DNA of 64,000 nt from Lucifuga dentata. Lineage: Eukaryota; Chordata; Actinopteri; Ophidiiformes; Bythitidae. Each line of letters begins with the position of its first letter. The first letter of the stretch is position 1. The translations under genes were made by a program, and so were the position numbers. Under the pieces are notes generated by a model. It ran no database searches, was not told where the DNA came from, and saw only the letters and a program-made list of their open reading frames with translations. This document shows, piece after piece, positions 38,982 to 49,798 of this stretch. Location of the stretch: positions 7,491-71,490 of the forward strand of contig VXCM01002830.1 in assembly GCA_014773175.1 (NCBI GenBank), given 5' to 3'.

Positions 38982-40475
38982 ACAGTGTGCAGCCAAAGTT
39001 CAATTACACAATACAGCAGTGGTTTTCAAACTGTGATACGTGCACCACTGATGGTACTTGATGCACCACATGGTACATCAGATGACTGAAAATTTCTGCA
39101 GATAATTAAAAAGTAAAGATTTTGGCCAGTTAATATTTTTAGTCAGAGTTCAACTGCAGTTTTAGTATTTCATTAATTTTATATTTATTGTAGATATTTT
39201 GCTCTTATTTTCTGCCAGATCAGCTTTGCTGTCTTGTTGGGCTCTGATCACTCTTTTTCTGCATGCCTCCCTGTTTTCTGACTGTTTCCTGTCCTAGCCC
39301 CTGGATCTGATTGCCTTTATGTTCTGATAGCCACAGTGACAAGTAAATACAGAATGTCACCACATGATCCAACTTAAAGTTTACCTTTCCACCAGTTAAA
39401 AAACATTTTTACCCTTACCTGCATCCTTTAATATGTCTGCTTTTGAGTCCAATTTCCTGAGCCTTTCACTACAAGTATTACATCTGCTGATCTGATACTA
39501 AGGGGGAGGCTGTTCCATAACGTCTGAGCAAAAACAGTATAAGCAGATGCTACCTTTTCTAAGATCTTTAATAACTTTTGGTCAGCAGATCTCTGGAGTC
39601 TTGGTGCAGAATGTGGAGCTTAAAGATCAGAAATCTATAAAGGAGCCAAACCACAATATATTTATAAGAAAGGAAAAGGAAACAGAATTCTAAAACAAAT
39701 AGGATGCCAATGTGAGGAGAAATGTGTGCTTTGTTTTTGCCCTGAAAAGGGTTATTTACCTCTGCCTATATAGATGCAGTCATTGTAGTTTTTTGGGTTC
39801 AGGGCATCATCATTTGACACAGACCACACAAACTACTCAGGTATGTTAGTATTCTATCATACCTGTGTTTTGATATCTCTTGATTAAGGGCTAACTGATC
39901 TGAAGATCATTCTGTTCCATGTGCACAAAGCCTCCTCCATCAGTGATCGATGCTCTTTAATTGGCATAAAAGATGCCATTATTGAGTAACTAAAACCGGA
40001 AGGACTCAACATTGTGTTATCTGATGGTTGGGCTGATTTAAGTAACCATGTGATTTCCATTGGAGAATTAATTGAGTATAAACAACAATACCAGATAACC
40101 ATCAATGATGTGACACACAAATGAAGATTAACACAAAACAAAAGTCCAATGGAATTGAGTTCCTCTAATTTATATAAATGGCAGTACAGCACAAAGTGCT
40201 TTGGTTTTACAGTAAGTGGTTTTTAGTGATGACTTCAATGCCAGAGTAAGTAAAGGAGTTAAATGTATGTGCATGAGAGAGAGAATTAAGCAGTTTACTA
40301 TAATAGGATAGGGTGAGTCTATAACTGTGAGAATGTGACAGTTAAGTAGTTTAAAATGCTAGGATTACGTGTTTGCTGGTCTTTGTGTGTGCGTGTCATG
40401 AATGTGCATGTGCTGAGCAAAAAGACTTATTTTTTCCTGGAAGTTCAGTATCGTGTCCTTAAAGCTGTGTGCTAC

Positions 40476-40478
<3 letters not shown>

Positions 40479-40506
<28 letters not shown>

Positions 40507-40507
40507 C
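40479..40507. repeat. (GT)n microsatellite
   Basis: GT run. Confidence 0.9.
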
Positions 40508-41744
40508 TGTGTCCACAGGCTGGAGTGGTTTTACTTTATCCACCACAGTATGAAATCAGGCCTTCTGTAGCACAGGCTCTTCATGAAGCCCCATAAACTT
40601 TACTGGAGGCCTTTCAGCTCCAGGCGCTTTTTAAACTGGATGCACATCACAGAACATCTTCAGCTAATTAAGCACCAAACTTGCTGCCACAGCCAAATTT
40701 ACACACTCAGTGCTCTCACAAAGTGGCCATGAAGGAAATCTATTTTTGATTCAAAACTTTTAGACTTAATTTCTAGGTTAATATGCATGGCTGGAGCTCC
40801 TTTCGTGCTGTTCAAAAAAAAAAAAAAACCCNAAAAAAAAAAAAAAAACCCACAGTGACAAGTGAATACAGAATGTCATCACACAATCCACTTTCATAAC
40901 ATCCACAGTAAGTTTTGAATAGAACCTTAATCATGGGTCTCTTTTCCGCAACTGTAACTGGTTTTAATTTTAGGATTTAGTGTTGGTAAAGGAAAACGCC
41001 AGTTAAAGGAGAGGGAAGATGGAAAGAACATTGTATATTTTTGGTAATAGATGGCTAGCTGCCATTCAGATTTCTATTCTATTCTATTCTGGTCATGAAG
41101 TATGAAGAACAGCTAAGGGGTAGGAGAAACGACTCCCACATTCCCACATACATGTACTAATCGTATTACCTCATTATGCAGACCAATCACATTTAGGTAA
41201 TTTCAGTCTGCCACCTCCAATAGTGTTTCGCCAATATTCATATCAGCAATAGTAGGAACTCTCATAAGATGTTACCACCATTACAAAAAAAAAAAGGTGA
41301 TAAATAATATTTATAACTTAACACACATAGCAATAAACAAATTATAGCAGCTACATTTAAGAGTTGGCATACACACAAAAACCAGTGCTGGGACTAATTG
41401 AAACCGCTAAATAAAAATGTACAGCTGTGAATGGACCAGCATCTGTGTTGATAGTGTATAGTGAAAGACGTTTCCATGGGGCTTGCTGCATTCTGGCGCT
41501 GTGGGCAATGATCTGGTTGGCTGGTCACAGACTCTGAGATGACTCATGACATTCAACTGCAGGGATTTACATTTCAAATCTGTTCTTAGAATGTAGCCAG
41601 TACAAAAAGGAGAGAGCATGTGTGTGCGTGTGGGGGGGGGGGGNGGTTTAAAGGTAAGAATCCTATTAGCACGGTCTTGGCTCTCTGCTGAGATTATTAG
41701 CTGTTTCATGTTATGTATAGTTGTACTTGCATGTTACCTAATTG

Positions 41745-42090
41745 TCAGTACATTTACATGCACAATATACTCCTATTTTTTTTGTCAGTACTGTGATTAA
41801 ATATGGAGTAAGACATGTACATGGATTCTGTCCTTCACCGAACATACATCATTTGTTGCTTAATCAGCTTACGAGGAGGTACGCCAGGTGAGGTATGAAC
41901 AGATTACTTATATGGATTACAAGCCATTGGATCATTTACATTGTTGTGTAAATCGATTTACAATCACATAATCTATGTCTGTTATTTGAATTACACAAAC
42001 GTTGATTTTTGTTTACATGACATTTAAGAAAAATTTGTTATTGCCTTAATCACAGTAGAACTGAAGTTTTAACATGCATATCTACTGTAA
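41745..42090 (+). repeat. dispersed repeat family B, copy 2
   Basis: GTCAGTACATTTACATGCAC, TTGTTGCTTAATCAGCTTAC, AAGCCATTGGATCAT and TTTTAACATGCATATC match copy 1 in the same orientation. Confidence 0.65.
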
Positions 42091-42553
42091 GTATGTAATG
42101 CATGAAAATAAAATCCAAAAACATTGAGTATTAAACAAAAGGCTAGAAATTAATCTACTTGACATATCAGGTTTTTACCTTTTTTGGGGGATGCTGGTAA
42201 TTTTTCTTAATTTATTTCCCTGCGCTTATGTTTAAGTCAGTGACAGAGCATATCAAGATTTCAGGAGAGTCAGGAGGAAGTTTGAGTTTACAAGAGAAAA
42301 ACAAATAATTTCTTGAAACTGGTCACTAAGCAGTCAAAAATGCTCTACATCAACATCAAAAAAATCTAAGCAGGTAAAATTATTATGAGACACCTCAATA
42401 CATGGAAACAACCTGATTCACTTAATATTTACCCCATTCTCCCACTCGCTGAATAGTGTACATTATCTTTTAGTTCACGTCTCCTTGGAAGGTTAATCTG
42501 ACGAGTAAAGTTGTTTTTCCAATTATGTAGGAAGCATTTTCATGCCATATTAA

Positions 42554-43123
42554 AGGACCATACCGTCCAGTTTGCACGTTTGAGCCTAATATATTCAATT
42601 TTCGTACACGTTACGGTACTGACAATCATTTCCCAAAGGATAAACCTGTATTTCAGCTTTCCTGGTATTTTGCAAAATCTCTTAATCTTTCAAAATCAAA
42701 TATTCAAGCGATACACCCACCTTAAAAATTGATGTTTAACCTGTTAATAGTTATGCAAAATTATGAAGTCAGGGTAAATGTTTCGATAAACGCAGATCTT
42801 TTGGGACTATATTCCAGTGGAGACATACATTCACTCCACACTTTTTATTATGCTTAAATGCTAAAATTACGTAACTTTGAAATAAACTTGAATATGCATC
42901 TTGTTCACGATGATGAACCTATTCCTAGAACATTTCAAATATCGACAAGTTGATTTTAATAGCATACCAGAATGAACTGAAACCAATGATGGACTGGAAG
43001 GTAGAAAAAAAATATTTAATTTACCGTTCCAGTAGTATGCTTTGGGAAATAATTGTCAGTAATGTTATGTGTAGGAAAATTGGATATTTAGTCTCAAACA
43101 TGCAAAATGGATGGTATGGTCCT
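42554..43123 (+). mobile_element. TTAA-flanked MITE, copy 3
   Basis: It begins AGGACCATACCGTCC and ends GGATGGTATGGTCCT between TTAA sites at 42550 and 43124. More diverged than copies 1 and 2, and closest to the truncated copy near 21.1 kb. Confidence 0.85.
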
Positions 43124-43439
43124 TTAATAGTTCATCTATTTAGGCTATAGGATCAAGTCTCAGAAAGCATATTAACTAATAATCTGCAAGAAACTTAGCT
43201 TTAATATTTGAGCCACAGGACTTACTGGGAAAGCAACAAATCTCAGAAAAACATCTGCACAGCCCAAAAAAACAAATCACCAAACAACCAAACAACATAG
43301 TATAACGCAAGGTGTGTGTGTGTGTGTGTATGTGTTTGAACAGTTAATGGTTCATGTTAATTAGGACACTAGATCCAGGCAACAATCAGTTGGTATTACC
43401 CAGATTACTGAATTATAAAGTCAAAATTGATTTCTATAG

Positions 43440-43560
43440 CCTAACATCACACACAATGTCTCAAAGGGCTTTACAGGCCCACACATCAATGGTCCCTGAC
43501 CCAGCCCAAGTTAAGAAGATGAGGAAAAACTCCCTTAAAAAACCCTTAACATGTAAGGAA
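43440..43560 (-). repeat. dispersed LINE-tail-like repeat, copy 3 (inverted)
   Basis: ACAATGTCTCAAAGGGCTTT and GACCCAGCCCAAG are the reverse complement of the other two copies. Confidence 0.7.
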
Positions 43561-44047
43561 AAAAAACAACACAGCCAAGAAAAACAAGCCACAGCACAAC
43601 TCAGAAGCTAATGCAGTTAATGGAATCCACACACTATGAATGTTCGCTGTTGAAACAGCAGCAACATCTTCACTCCTGCTTTGGAATTCAATTTTCGCAT
43701 GTTGTGTTATCACCAGCCTCAATAATAAGTTAAAGTTATTGCAAACCCCACATAGCATTTATTAGGGATGTATGCCTCACAGCATTCAACCAGCAAATGT
43801 GAAAGGAACAAAGTTAAAGGACAGATTAGATTAAAGAAAAGAAAAGAAAACAAAACTCAGTCCTTTTTACTCCTCCCCATTTAAGGAAAAACTCCACTGA
43901 ACTTTACACAGCCAACTACTTCAAATGTACCCAAACAGTTTATTCACTAAAACTGTTTTTTGTCCAATTAAACTATTTGAATATGACTGAAATTGGAGCT
44001 ATGAGATTGACACGCGTGGAACTAGGACAATGTGCTATTTGAGGGTA

Positions 44048-44130
44048 GTCAGGATGGCCAAGTGGTCTAAGGCGCTGCGTTCAGGTCGCAGTCTCCTCTG
44101 GAGGTGTGGGTTTGAATCCCACTTCTGACA
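44048..44130 (+). tRNA. tRNA-Leu (anticodon CAG)
   Basis: The 83-nt sequence folds as a class II tRNA: acceptor GTCAGGA/TTCTGAC with one G-T pair, D stem GCC/GGC, anticodon stem CTGCG/CGCAG with loop TTCAGGT, a variable arm with CCTC/GAGG, T stem GTGGG/CCCAC, and discriminator A. A T5 run at 44137-44141 is a Pol III terminator. Relative to the standard vertebrate tRNA-Leu-CAG it differs mainly by C-to-T or G-to-A changes. One turns the T-loop TTCGAAT into TTTGAAT, changing C56, which normally pairs with G19. It may therefore be a weakened or pseudogene copy. Confidence 0.85.
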
Positions 44131-44136
44131 ATATTA

Positions 44137-44141
44137 TTTTT
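44137..44141 (+). terminator. Pol III T5 terminator of the tRNA-Leu gene
   Basis: TTTTT lies 7 nt after the mature 3' end. Confidence 0.7.
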
Positions 44142-45379
44142 GGTTGAAAAACAGTGTTTAATATGGGCTGTCCATACAAACGATGCATCCACAGGATACA
44201 GCTTCTTTAAAAAACTGTTTTCAATTATCCAATTTATATATTAACTCACACTTTCACACACACACACACACACATATAAGGCAATTCCTAAATACTACCC
44301 AGGTACAGTAAAAGTTAAACAGCAATTAATGTAATAAACATGTAACAGCAGAGGAAAAATATAAAATGATGAATAAAAAACAACAAAAGGAGCACTCATC
44401 CTTTTAAAGTCAAACTAAAATGTGACCAATAATAACAATAACTACAGAGATAATGCTGCTTTAATAAATGTCTTACAGAAAAGCATAAAATATGAAACAT
44501 AATTTAAAAACAAAGATGTTTTGGTTTATCGGAAATAGGCAAACACGATATCCCCCTCAATGGATACAGTGATATTTTTGGCCAACAGTAACAAGATACA
44601 TCTCCAAATTTCATCAGAACTGGACTTTGCCATTAAAAGCTACTGTGACATCACTGACTGGGATGTGGTCATTAGTGCAAGAAAGGGCATACAGTGTATA
44701 CAGTATAAGTAAGAATAAAAGTGACAATATATGCCTGCTTCACTGAGGCACCGTCTCAGCCTCCCTGAAAAAAATAAGTCTAAATTGTGAATCAGAGCAT
44801 TGAGCTTGGAAATGTACAATTCATTATTACTAAAGCACATAATCAGACAAAACTTCCAAGATTTAACTTAAATATCCACATGAGTAAAAACTAGAAATTA
44901 GGTGAGGGAAAAAAAAAAAAAAAANGGAAAAAAAAAAAAAAAGCACGCACTCCTTTATAAGTCAAACACCCAGTAAAAATAACCAGTGTTAGAAGAAGCA
45001 GTGTTGAGGTTAATTACTGCATTATATGTAAAAGTTCTTAAAATAGCTCCTTTTACCCTTCAGGACCTTTAAAAGACGTAAGACAAAACAATGAAAGGAC
45101 ACTGATAGACTCGTGATCCAGAGAAATAAAGAGACCTGCATCCTCCACCCTGTGATTGGCCTTTTACTGTATTCGTGTTAGACATAAAATCATAAAACAT
45201 AAAAGAACAAACTCAGGATAAACTGTCTATGTGCATCTTTCAACTCCATATAGGTGCTACCAGATCTCCCTCCCTGCTCACATGCAACAACAAAAAAATG
45301 CCAGGCTGCCCTTCCATCTACTCGTTCTCTCACAGCACTCCAATTGCAATCGTCTCTTAGCAACGCCACCAGGCAAATC

Positions 45380-45680
45380 GATGGAGGGGGGAAAGACAGA
45401 GAAAGACACAGACAGATAAATGGAGGGCTGACAGGACAAAAGGGGAAGATGGGTGGAGCATTGAGGAGAATGGCAGAGGGGTGTCAACTGAGAATAGAAA
45501 AGGTGGGAAGAGAAAGACAAAAAAAGAGAAGACAGGGTTGAGTGAATGGGTGATAGAGGAGGAAGATGAAGGGGAGAAAGAGGGTGAGAGGGAAAATAAA
45601 GAAGAAAAGAAAGGTGGAAGAGAAGAGATAAAAAGAGGAAGTGAATGGGGAGAAGAGGTATGAAAGGGAAACCAAAATGT
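45380..45680. repeat. 300-bp polypurine stretch
   Basis: The plus strand is almost only A and G (GATGGAGGGGGGAAAGACAG onward) with few pyrimidines. Frames across it encode Lys/Glu-rich strings and are not convincing genes. Confidence 0.8.
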
Positions 45681-46201
45681 TGAAAGATGATGTCAAATTG
45701 ATTTTTTTTTTTTCAGGGAAAATGTCTTTTATTGCACATAGCTCTGAGAAAAATCTTAACAGCACAGAGCAACTACTGAATGAAATCTTATCAAAAAAAA
45801 AAAAAATAGATGTCAGACATTTCTACTGTACCTGTGCCCAATTTTTGTATGAGCTGGAATATTAGGAAAACAATCTAGAAAAATAAAATCTGCACTTGAA
45901 TTCTAGTGGCTTGAGTCTTAAAAACTGTCCACAGTTTGCCAAACTTGGAGCACATATACTTCATGTTACGCAACTGATGCCCATGAGGGAAGACAAAACA
46001 GAGGCGGATAGTGTCTGGCAGGTCGCATCCCGGCCGGTCAGATGGGAAGAGCCGATGGCCTCCGACCGTACCAGACCAGCAGACAACAGATGAAGAAAAT
46101 CATGCCTTCATGCATCTTCATCATCAACACCAGCAGCCGGACCATTTCTCCACCAAAACACCATCTGGATGCATAAAAGCCTGTGTTTTTTAAAGACTCA
46201 C

Positions 46202-46400
46202 CTTATTGTGCCAGCTGGATTTCGCAGGTTTTTGGTTGAAACGGTTGTTGGTTTCAGTCTTGCCTCGCTGCTGCTGCTGCTGGCTTGGCTTATTTCGGGC
46301 AACTAGCGGTTCTCGTCGTTCACGCACTCACGTTGTCAGAATGTAAATGTGCGGGGTTTTTCACTCTCTGAATGCAAATGCTAAAGAAAATGGTAAAATT
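46202..46400 (-). other. candidate minus-strand 5' UTR exon (possibly st3gal2 first exon)
   Basis: On the minus strand a CpG-containing segment ends ACAATAAG before a strong donor GTGAGT (46201-46196). It has no long frame. The human st3gal2 gene has a long first intron, so splicing to the exon near 11.8 kb is possible. This is inference, and the upper limit and transcription start are not resolved. Confidence 0.3.
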
Positions 46401-46499
46401 GACGACCAAAAAAAAAAAAAAGNAAAAAAAAAAAAAAGGAAAAAACCTTTAGCTGCGTTTTCAATCTATGCAAAACCAGCGGACACCAGATGATGTAGA

Positions 46500-46690
46500 G
46501 GCGAAAACCTGCTAAATGACCGATGATGTTGAGTTCAGCACGACATAAAGACCGTGGACTGTTCTCCAGGACGGCCCCCCCCAGCAGCGGGTCAGGAGGA
46601 GGTGTTGGATGGTGTCTTCCTATGAGAAACGTTGCTGGTAGACCCCGGCAGGACGGCCACGGACGTCAAGTTTACCTTCAGTACTACGTA
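46500..46690. promoter_or_regulatory. CpG-containing candidate promoter
   Basis: This GC-richer stretch (AGACCCCGGCAGGACGG) carries GACGTCAAG, a CRE-like site, and stands out from the AT-rich surroundings. It lies directly upstream, in minus-strand terms, of the candidate 5' exon. Confidence 0.3.
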
Positions 46691-46763
46691 ATTTCCTGTT
46701 TGACCTTACAAAATAAATTATACCATTTTAAATAATGTACCAAAACGAGGCATTGCATTTTAA

Positions 46764-47356
46764 AGGACCGTACTGGTGATTTTGCATGTCTAAGCCCAAT
46801 GAATACTATCTCCATAGACATTACATTACTGGTAACATTTTCCAAAATATAAAATCATATTGTGGTTTTTTTGTGTTATTTTGTCAAATCTCCTAATCTT
46901 TCAAAATTAAATGTTCAGGTGATACATCCACCTTAAAATTCAATATTTCACCTGCTAACACTTACGCATGATTGTAGAAGGCATGGTTTTAATTTCTCAG
47001 TACAAGCAATCTTCTCCTGAAGCTATATTCTCTGGCGGAGACATACATTTTTTTCTGTGATAGCTCCACATTTATTCCGTGTTGAAATGTTAAAATTGCA
47101 TTACGTTGGCAGGAAATTTTATGTCCGTGTTATTCACTGTAATTGATTACTTATCTCAAGTGTGTTTCAAGTCTCTACAAGTTGATTATAATAGCTGGAA
47201 TGAACTGAAACCAATGGCAGTCTGGAAAGTAGGAAAAACAATTCTAAAACTTACCACTTCAATAGTATGTTTTGGAAAATGTTGGCAGTAGTGTAATGTG
47301 TATGTATGTAGGTTGTATTATTGGGCTCAAATATGCAAAATTAACAGTATGGTCCT
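46764..47356 (+). mobile_element. TTAA-flanked MITE, copy 4
   Basis: It begins AGGACCGTACTGGTG and ends ACAGTATGGTCCT between TTAA sites at 46760 and 47357. It lies in the divergent interval upstream of sf3b3. Confidence 0.85.
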
Positions 47357-47380
47357 TTAAAATACTGTATGAATACAGTA

Positions 47381-47438
47381 TTGAATACAGCAGAAAACAA
47401 AGATTTTACGATAAATCTTTGTTTTCTGCTGTATTCAA
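47381..47438. repeat. perfect 26-bp inverted repeat with 6-nt loop
   Basis: The arm 47381-47406 (TTGAATACAGCAGAAAACAA...) is exactly complementary to 47413-47438 around TACGAT. It lies 25 bp beyond MITE copy 4. Confidence 0.9.
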
Positions 47439-48279
47439 GCCTTTGTCAATAAAGTTTTAAAAAGTTTACACTTTGCCGAAGTAAATTAAAGTGAACGAAA
47501 AACAGAACAAAAACAAAAAACAAAAAAAAAAACAGGTTACATTTTCATAGAAAATGTAGTATTTGTAATTTTTAAATTCATTATTACAGACCACATTCAC
47601 GGTCAAGTAAACATATGTAAGGTTTTATATTTCATTTTTTAATTACTTAATATTTCACATTGATATCCGTCAATTTTGATTAACAAAGTTCTGCTTTATT
47701 TTGAAAATAATCACTTAATTGCCGGTAATGTTTAAGTGACTTCCAGTAGCTTTATTGTAAAATATGAATGAATCCCACAATAAAAGAAGAGCCTTTGAAG
47801 TGAAAATTACACATCTGTGAGTTTAGGGTACGTTTGTAGTTTATCTCCATGTGCTGCAAACTCTTATTTGCATATTATATATATTATGGATTTTTTTGTT
47901 TTTTTTAATCCATTTGATAGATCTATCTTATCAGTAAAATTTATGCAAGTCCAGGTTGTTTGGAACCAATGTTGAAATAATTATGAGAAGTGATACCTAT
48001 AGAAATAATCCAAAATGTTTTATAATATTAAAACATAATATTAAATATTAAAACGTAACAAAACATAACAATGACAATATACTGTATTTTCCAATGTCAA
48101 AACATATCATCTCAAATATGCCTAAAACTCAGTCATACACATCCAGTGTGCATGATTTTGTTCATAAATTCTAAAATATTCAGTGCTATCTCTATATGTT
48201 ATCAGCAATGCCGCATGTTAAGTGTAATACCAAACTAAACCAAATCTCTCCAGTTTTTCAATTTGTGTTTTTTGGGGTC
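47439..48279. other. non-coding stretch
   Basis: AT-rich sequence between the hairpin and the candidate sf3b3 promoter; nothing recognised. Confidence 0.5.
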
Positions 48280-48500
48280 TTTGTCGACACCTTCTGGACA
48301 GTCTGTGGTACTACAGCGTGTATTTACGTCAGGCACTGTTTGGGCAACTATATGACGACGTTTTCGGCGACGAAGGACCCACGAACGGCGGTACATCGTT
48401 CGGCCTTCGGGATTCCTGAAAAAAGTTTTTGTGCAAATGAAAGTAAATCCATTTGAAATCAGAATCATCATTCATTTGCCGGTAAATATTTCCATACAGA
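48280..48500 (+). promoter_or_regulatory. candidate sf3b3 promoter and first non-coding exon
   Basis: A local CpG cluster (ACGACGTTTTCGGCGACG, ACGAACGGCGG, TCGTTCGGCCTTCGGG) lies about 1.4 kb before the sf3b3 start codon. It is followed by possible donors GTAAAT at 48443 and 48482. A 5' UTR intron would end at CATCCACAG (49696). Confidence 0.35.
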
Positions 48501-49132
48501 ATCTACAGCCTGCCTGTAATCAAATAGAAGATGTATGCATGTAACTGTCAAGTGCCCGACCTTTGGTAATATAACGAGAAGATTACAGGATGTGTTAGGC
48601 AGAATTGGCGCTTTGTATGAATGGGTTTTCCCTCTGTATTAGTTAACCTGTAAATACCAGCAAGCTAACAAAAGATTATGTGCATGGTTTTCCTACGAGT
48701 ATTGTCAGGTAAAGAAAAAGTAACGATTTTCTGCTTGACTTAGCTTAACACAGCTAAGTTAGCAAACAAAAGTCGTCGAAACAGCTTGCTAGTTGTAAAG
48801 TTCACCTGTTAAAATCTAGCCTAGCCAACGTTAGCGGTGTTAAGCGGGCACTGGAATATAAAGACTAGAATTGTTAGTTGCTTTTTTATTTGTTATTGAA
48901 GGGTCTACTAACTACTCCTGGTTCTACTGCCTGAATTTGTTATTGCTAGCGGGATTTTTACGGAAATTGTACCTTCTCTATAAAACAGGTCAAAACCTAG
49001 AAGCACTATATGGTCATGTGTTCGCGGACAGCTAATTTAGTGGAGGAGGAATTGCTCTGTGCTTTTTCACGCTTTAGGTCTCTTAATCCCAGTGAAAGGA
49101 AATAAATACTATTACAATACATTTTATTTTAG

Positions 49133-49515
49133 ACGATAGTATGCTCCAACTTTGTGCCAGCAGTTTGGGAAAGATCTTTTCCTGATACAGCATGACAAAG
49201 TGAAGTCCATAAAGAAACTGCTTTCTGAGTTTGATGTGGAAGAACATAAGTGGCCTGCACAGAGCCTTAACCTCAACCCTGTCCCAACACCTTTTGGGTG
49301 AACTAGTTCACAGACGACGAGCCAGACCCCATCACCCACTAGCATTACATGACCTTACTAAAGCTCTTACATCTGAATGGAACATAATACTTGCAGTATG
49401 TTACAAAATCTAGTGGAAAGGGAGTAGGTATTGCCCGTGATATTGGAGTTGTATTTTCAGCAATGACATATGGGTATAATTTCAGGAGTCCATATACTTT
49501 TGACCTGTAATATAT
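49133..49515 (+). mobile_element. decayed Tc1/mariner-like transposase 3' end
   Basis: GTGTGGAAGAACA, TGGCCTGCACAGAGCC and TAACCTCAACCCTGTCC correspond to the Tc1 transposase region around its last Asp, with stops and frameshifts. The end CCATATACTTTTGACCTG resembles the Tc1 terminal repeat. It lies just upstream of sf3b3 coding exon 1. Confidence 0.75.
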
Positions 49516-49728
49516 AAGGTAGGCATTTCTGCTGTCAAAAATTGGAACGATTTCAAAACTGTCCATGGTTCAGTTCCATAATGGTTTGCTTAGATGTTTA
49601 CTTTTCACCTCACATCTTTTACTGTCAGTACAACCATCTTTTTCCTTTATTTTATCCAGTTTTGAGCCAGGCTTAAGGCTCTGTTTGCATCCACAGAAGA
49701 ACTTAGTGGGAACAACTGATAGGCAGCT

Positions 49729-49798
49729 ATGTTTCTCTATAACATCACCCTGCAGCGAGCCACTGGCATCTCTCATGCCATCCATGGAAACTTCTCTG
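49729..49798 (+). CDS. sf3b3: sf3b3 coding exon 1 (residues 1-24)
   Basis: It starts at the ATG of MFLYNITLQ and ends one base into the Gly codon of NFSG; donor GTGAGA. Confidence 0.95.

Larger units (their letters stand above)
37691..41744. other. non-coding stretch
   Basis: Microsatellites and A-runs only. The block near 39410-39720 may be an old retroelement fragment, but I cannot assign it. Confidence 0.4.

Noticed and set aside
45481..45663. Lys/Glu-rich frame
   Set aside because: Product of the polypurine tract; no start context or homology.
46049..46156. Short minus-strand frame with a hydrophobic start (MVRLLVLMM)
   Set aside because: Only about 35 codons, and an upstream exon junction is not established; could be coincidence.
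48196..48456. 86-codon plus-strand frame and its antisense
   Set aside because: Lies on the candidate sf3b3 promoter/5' UTR; no protein similarity recognised.
49133..49515. Extra sf3b3 5' coding exon
   Set aside because: The sequence is a decayed Tc1-like transposase fragment with stops in all frames.
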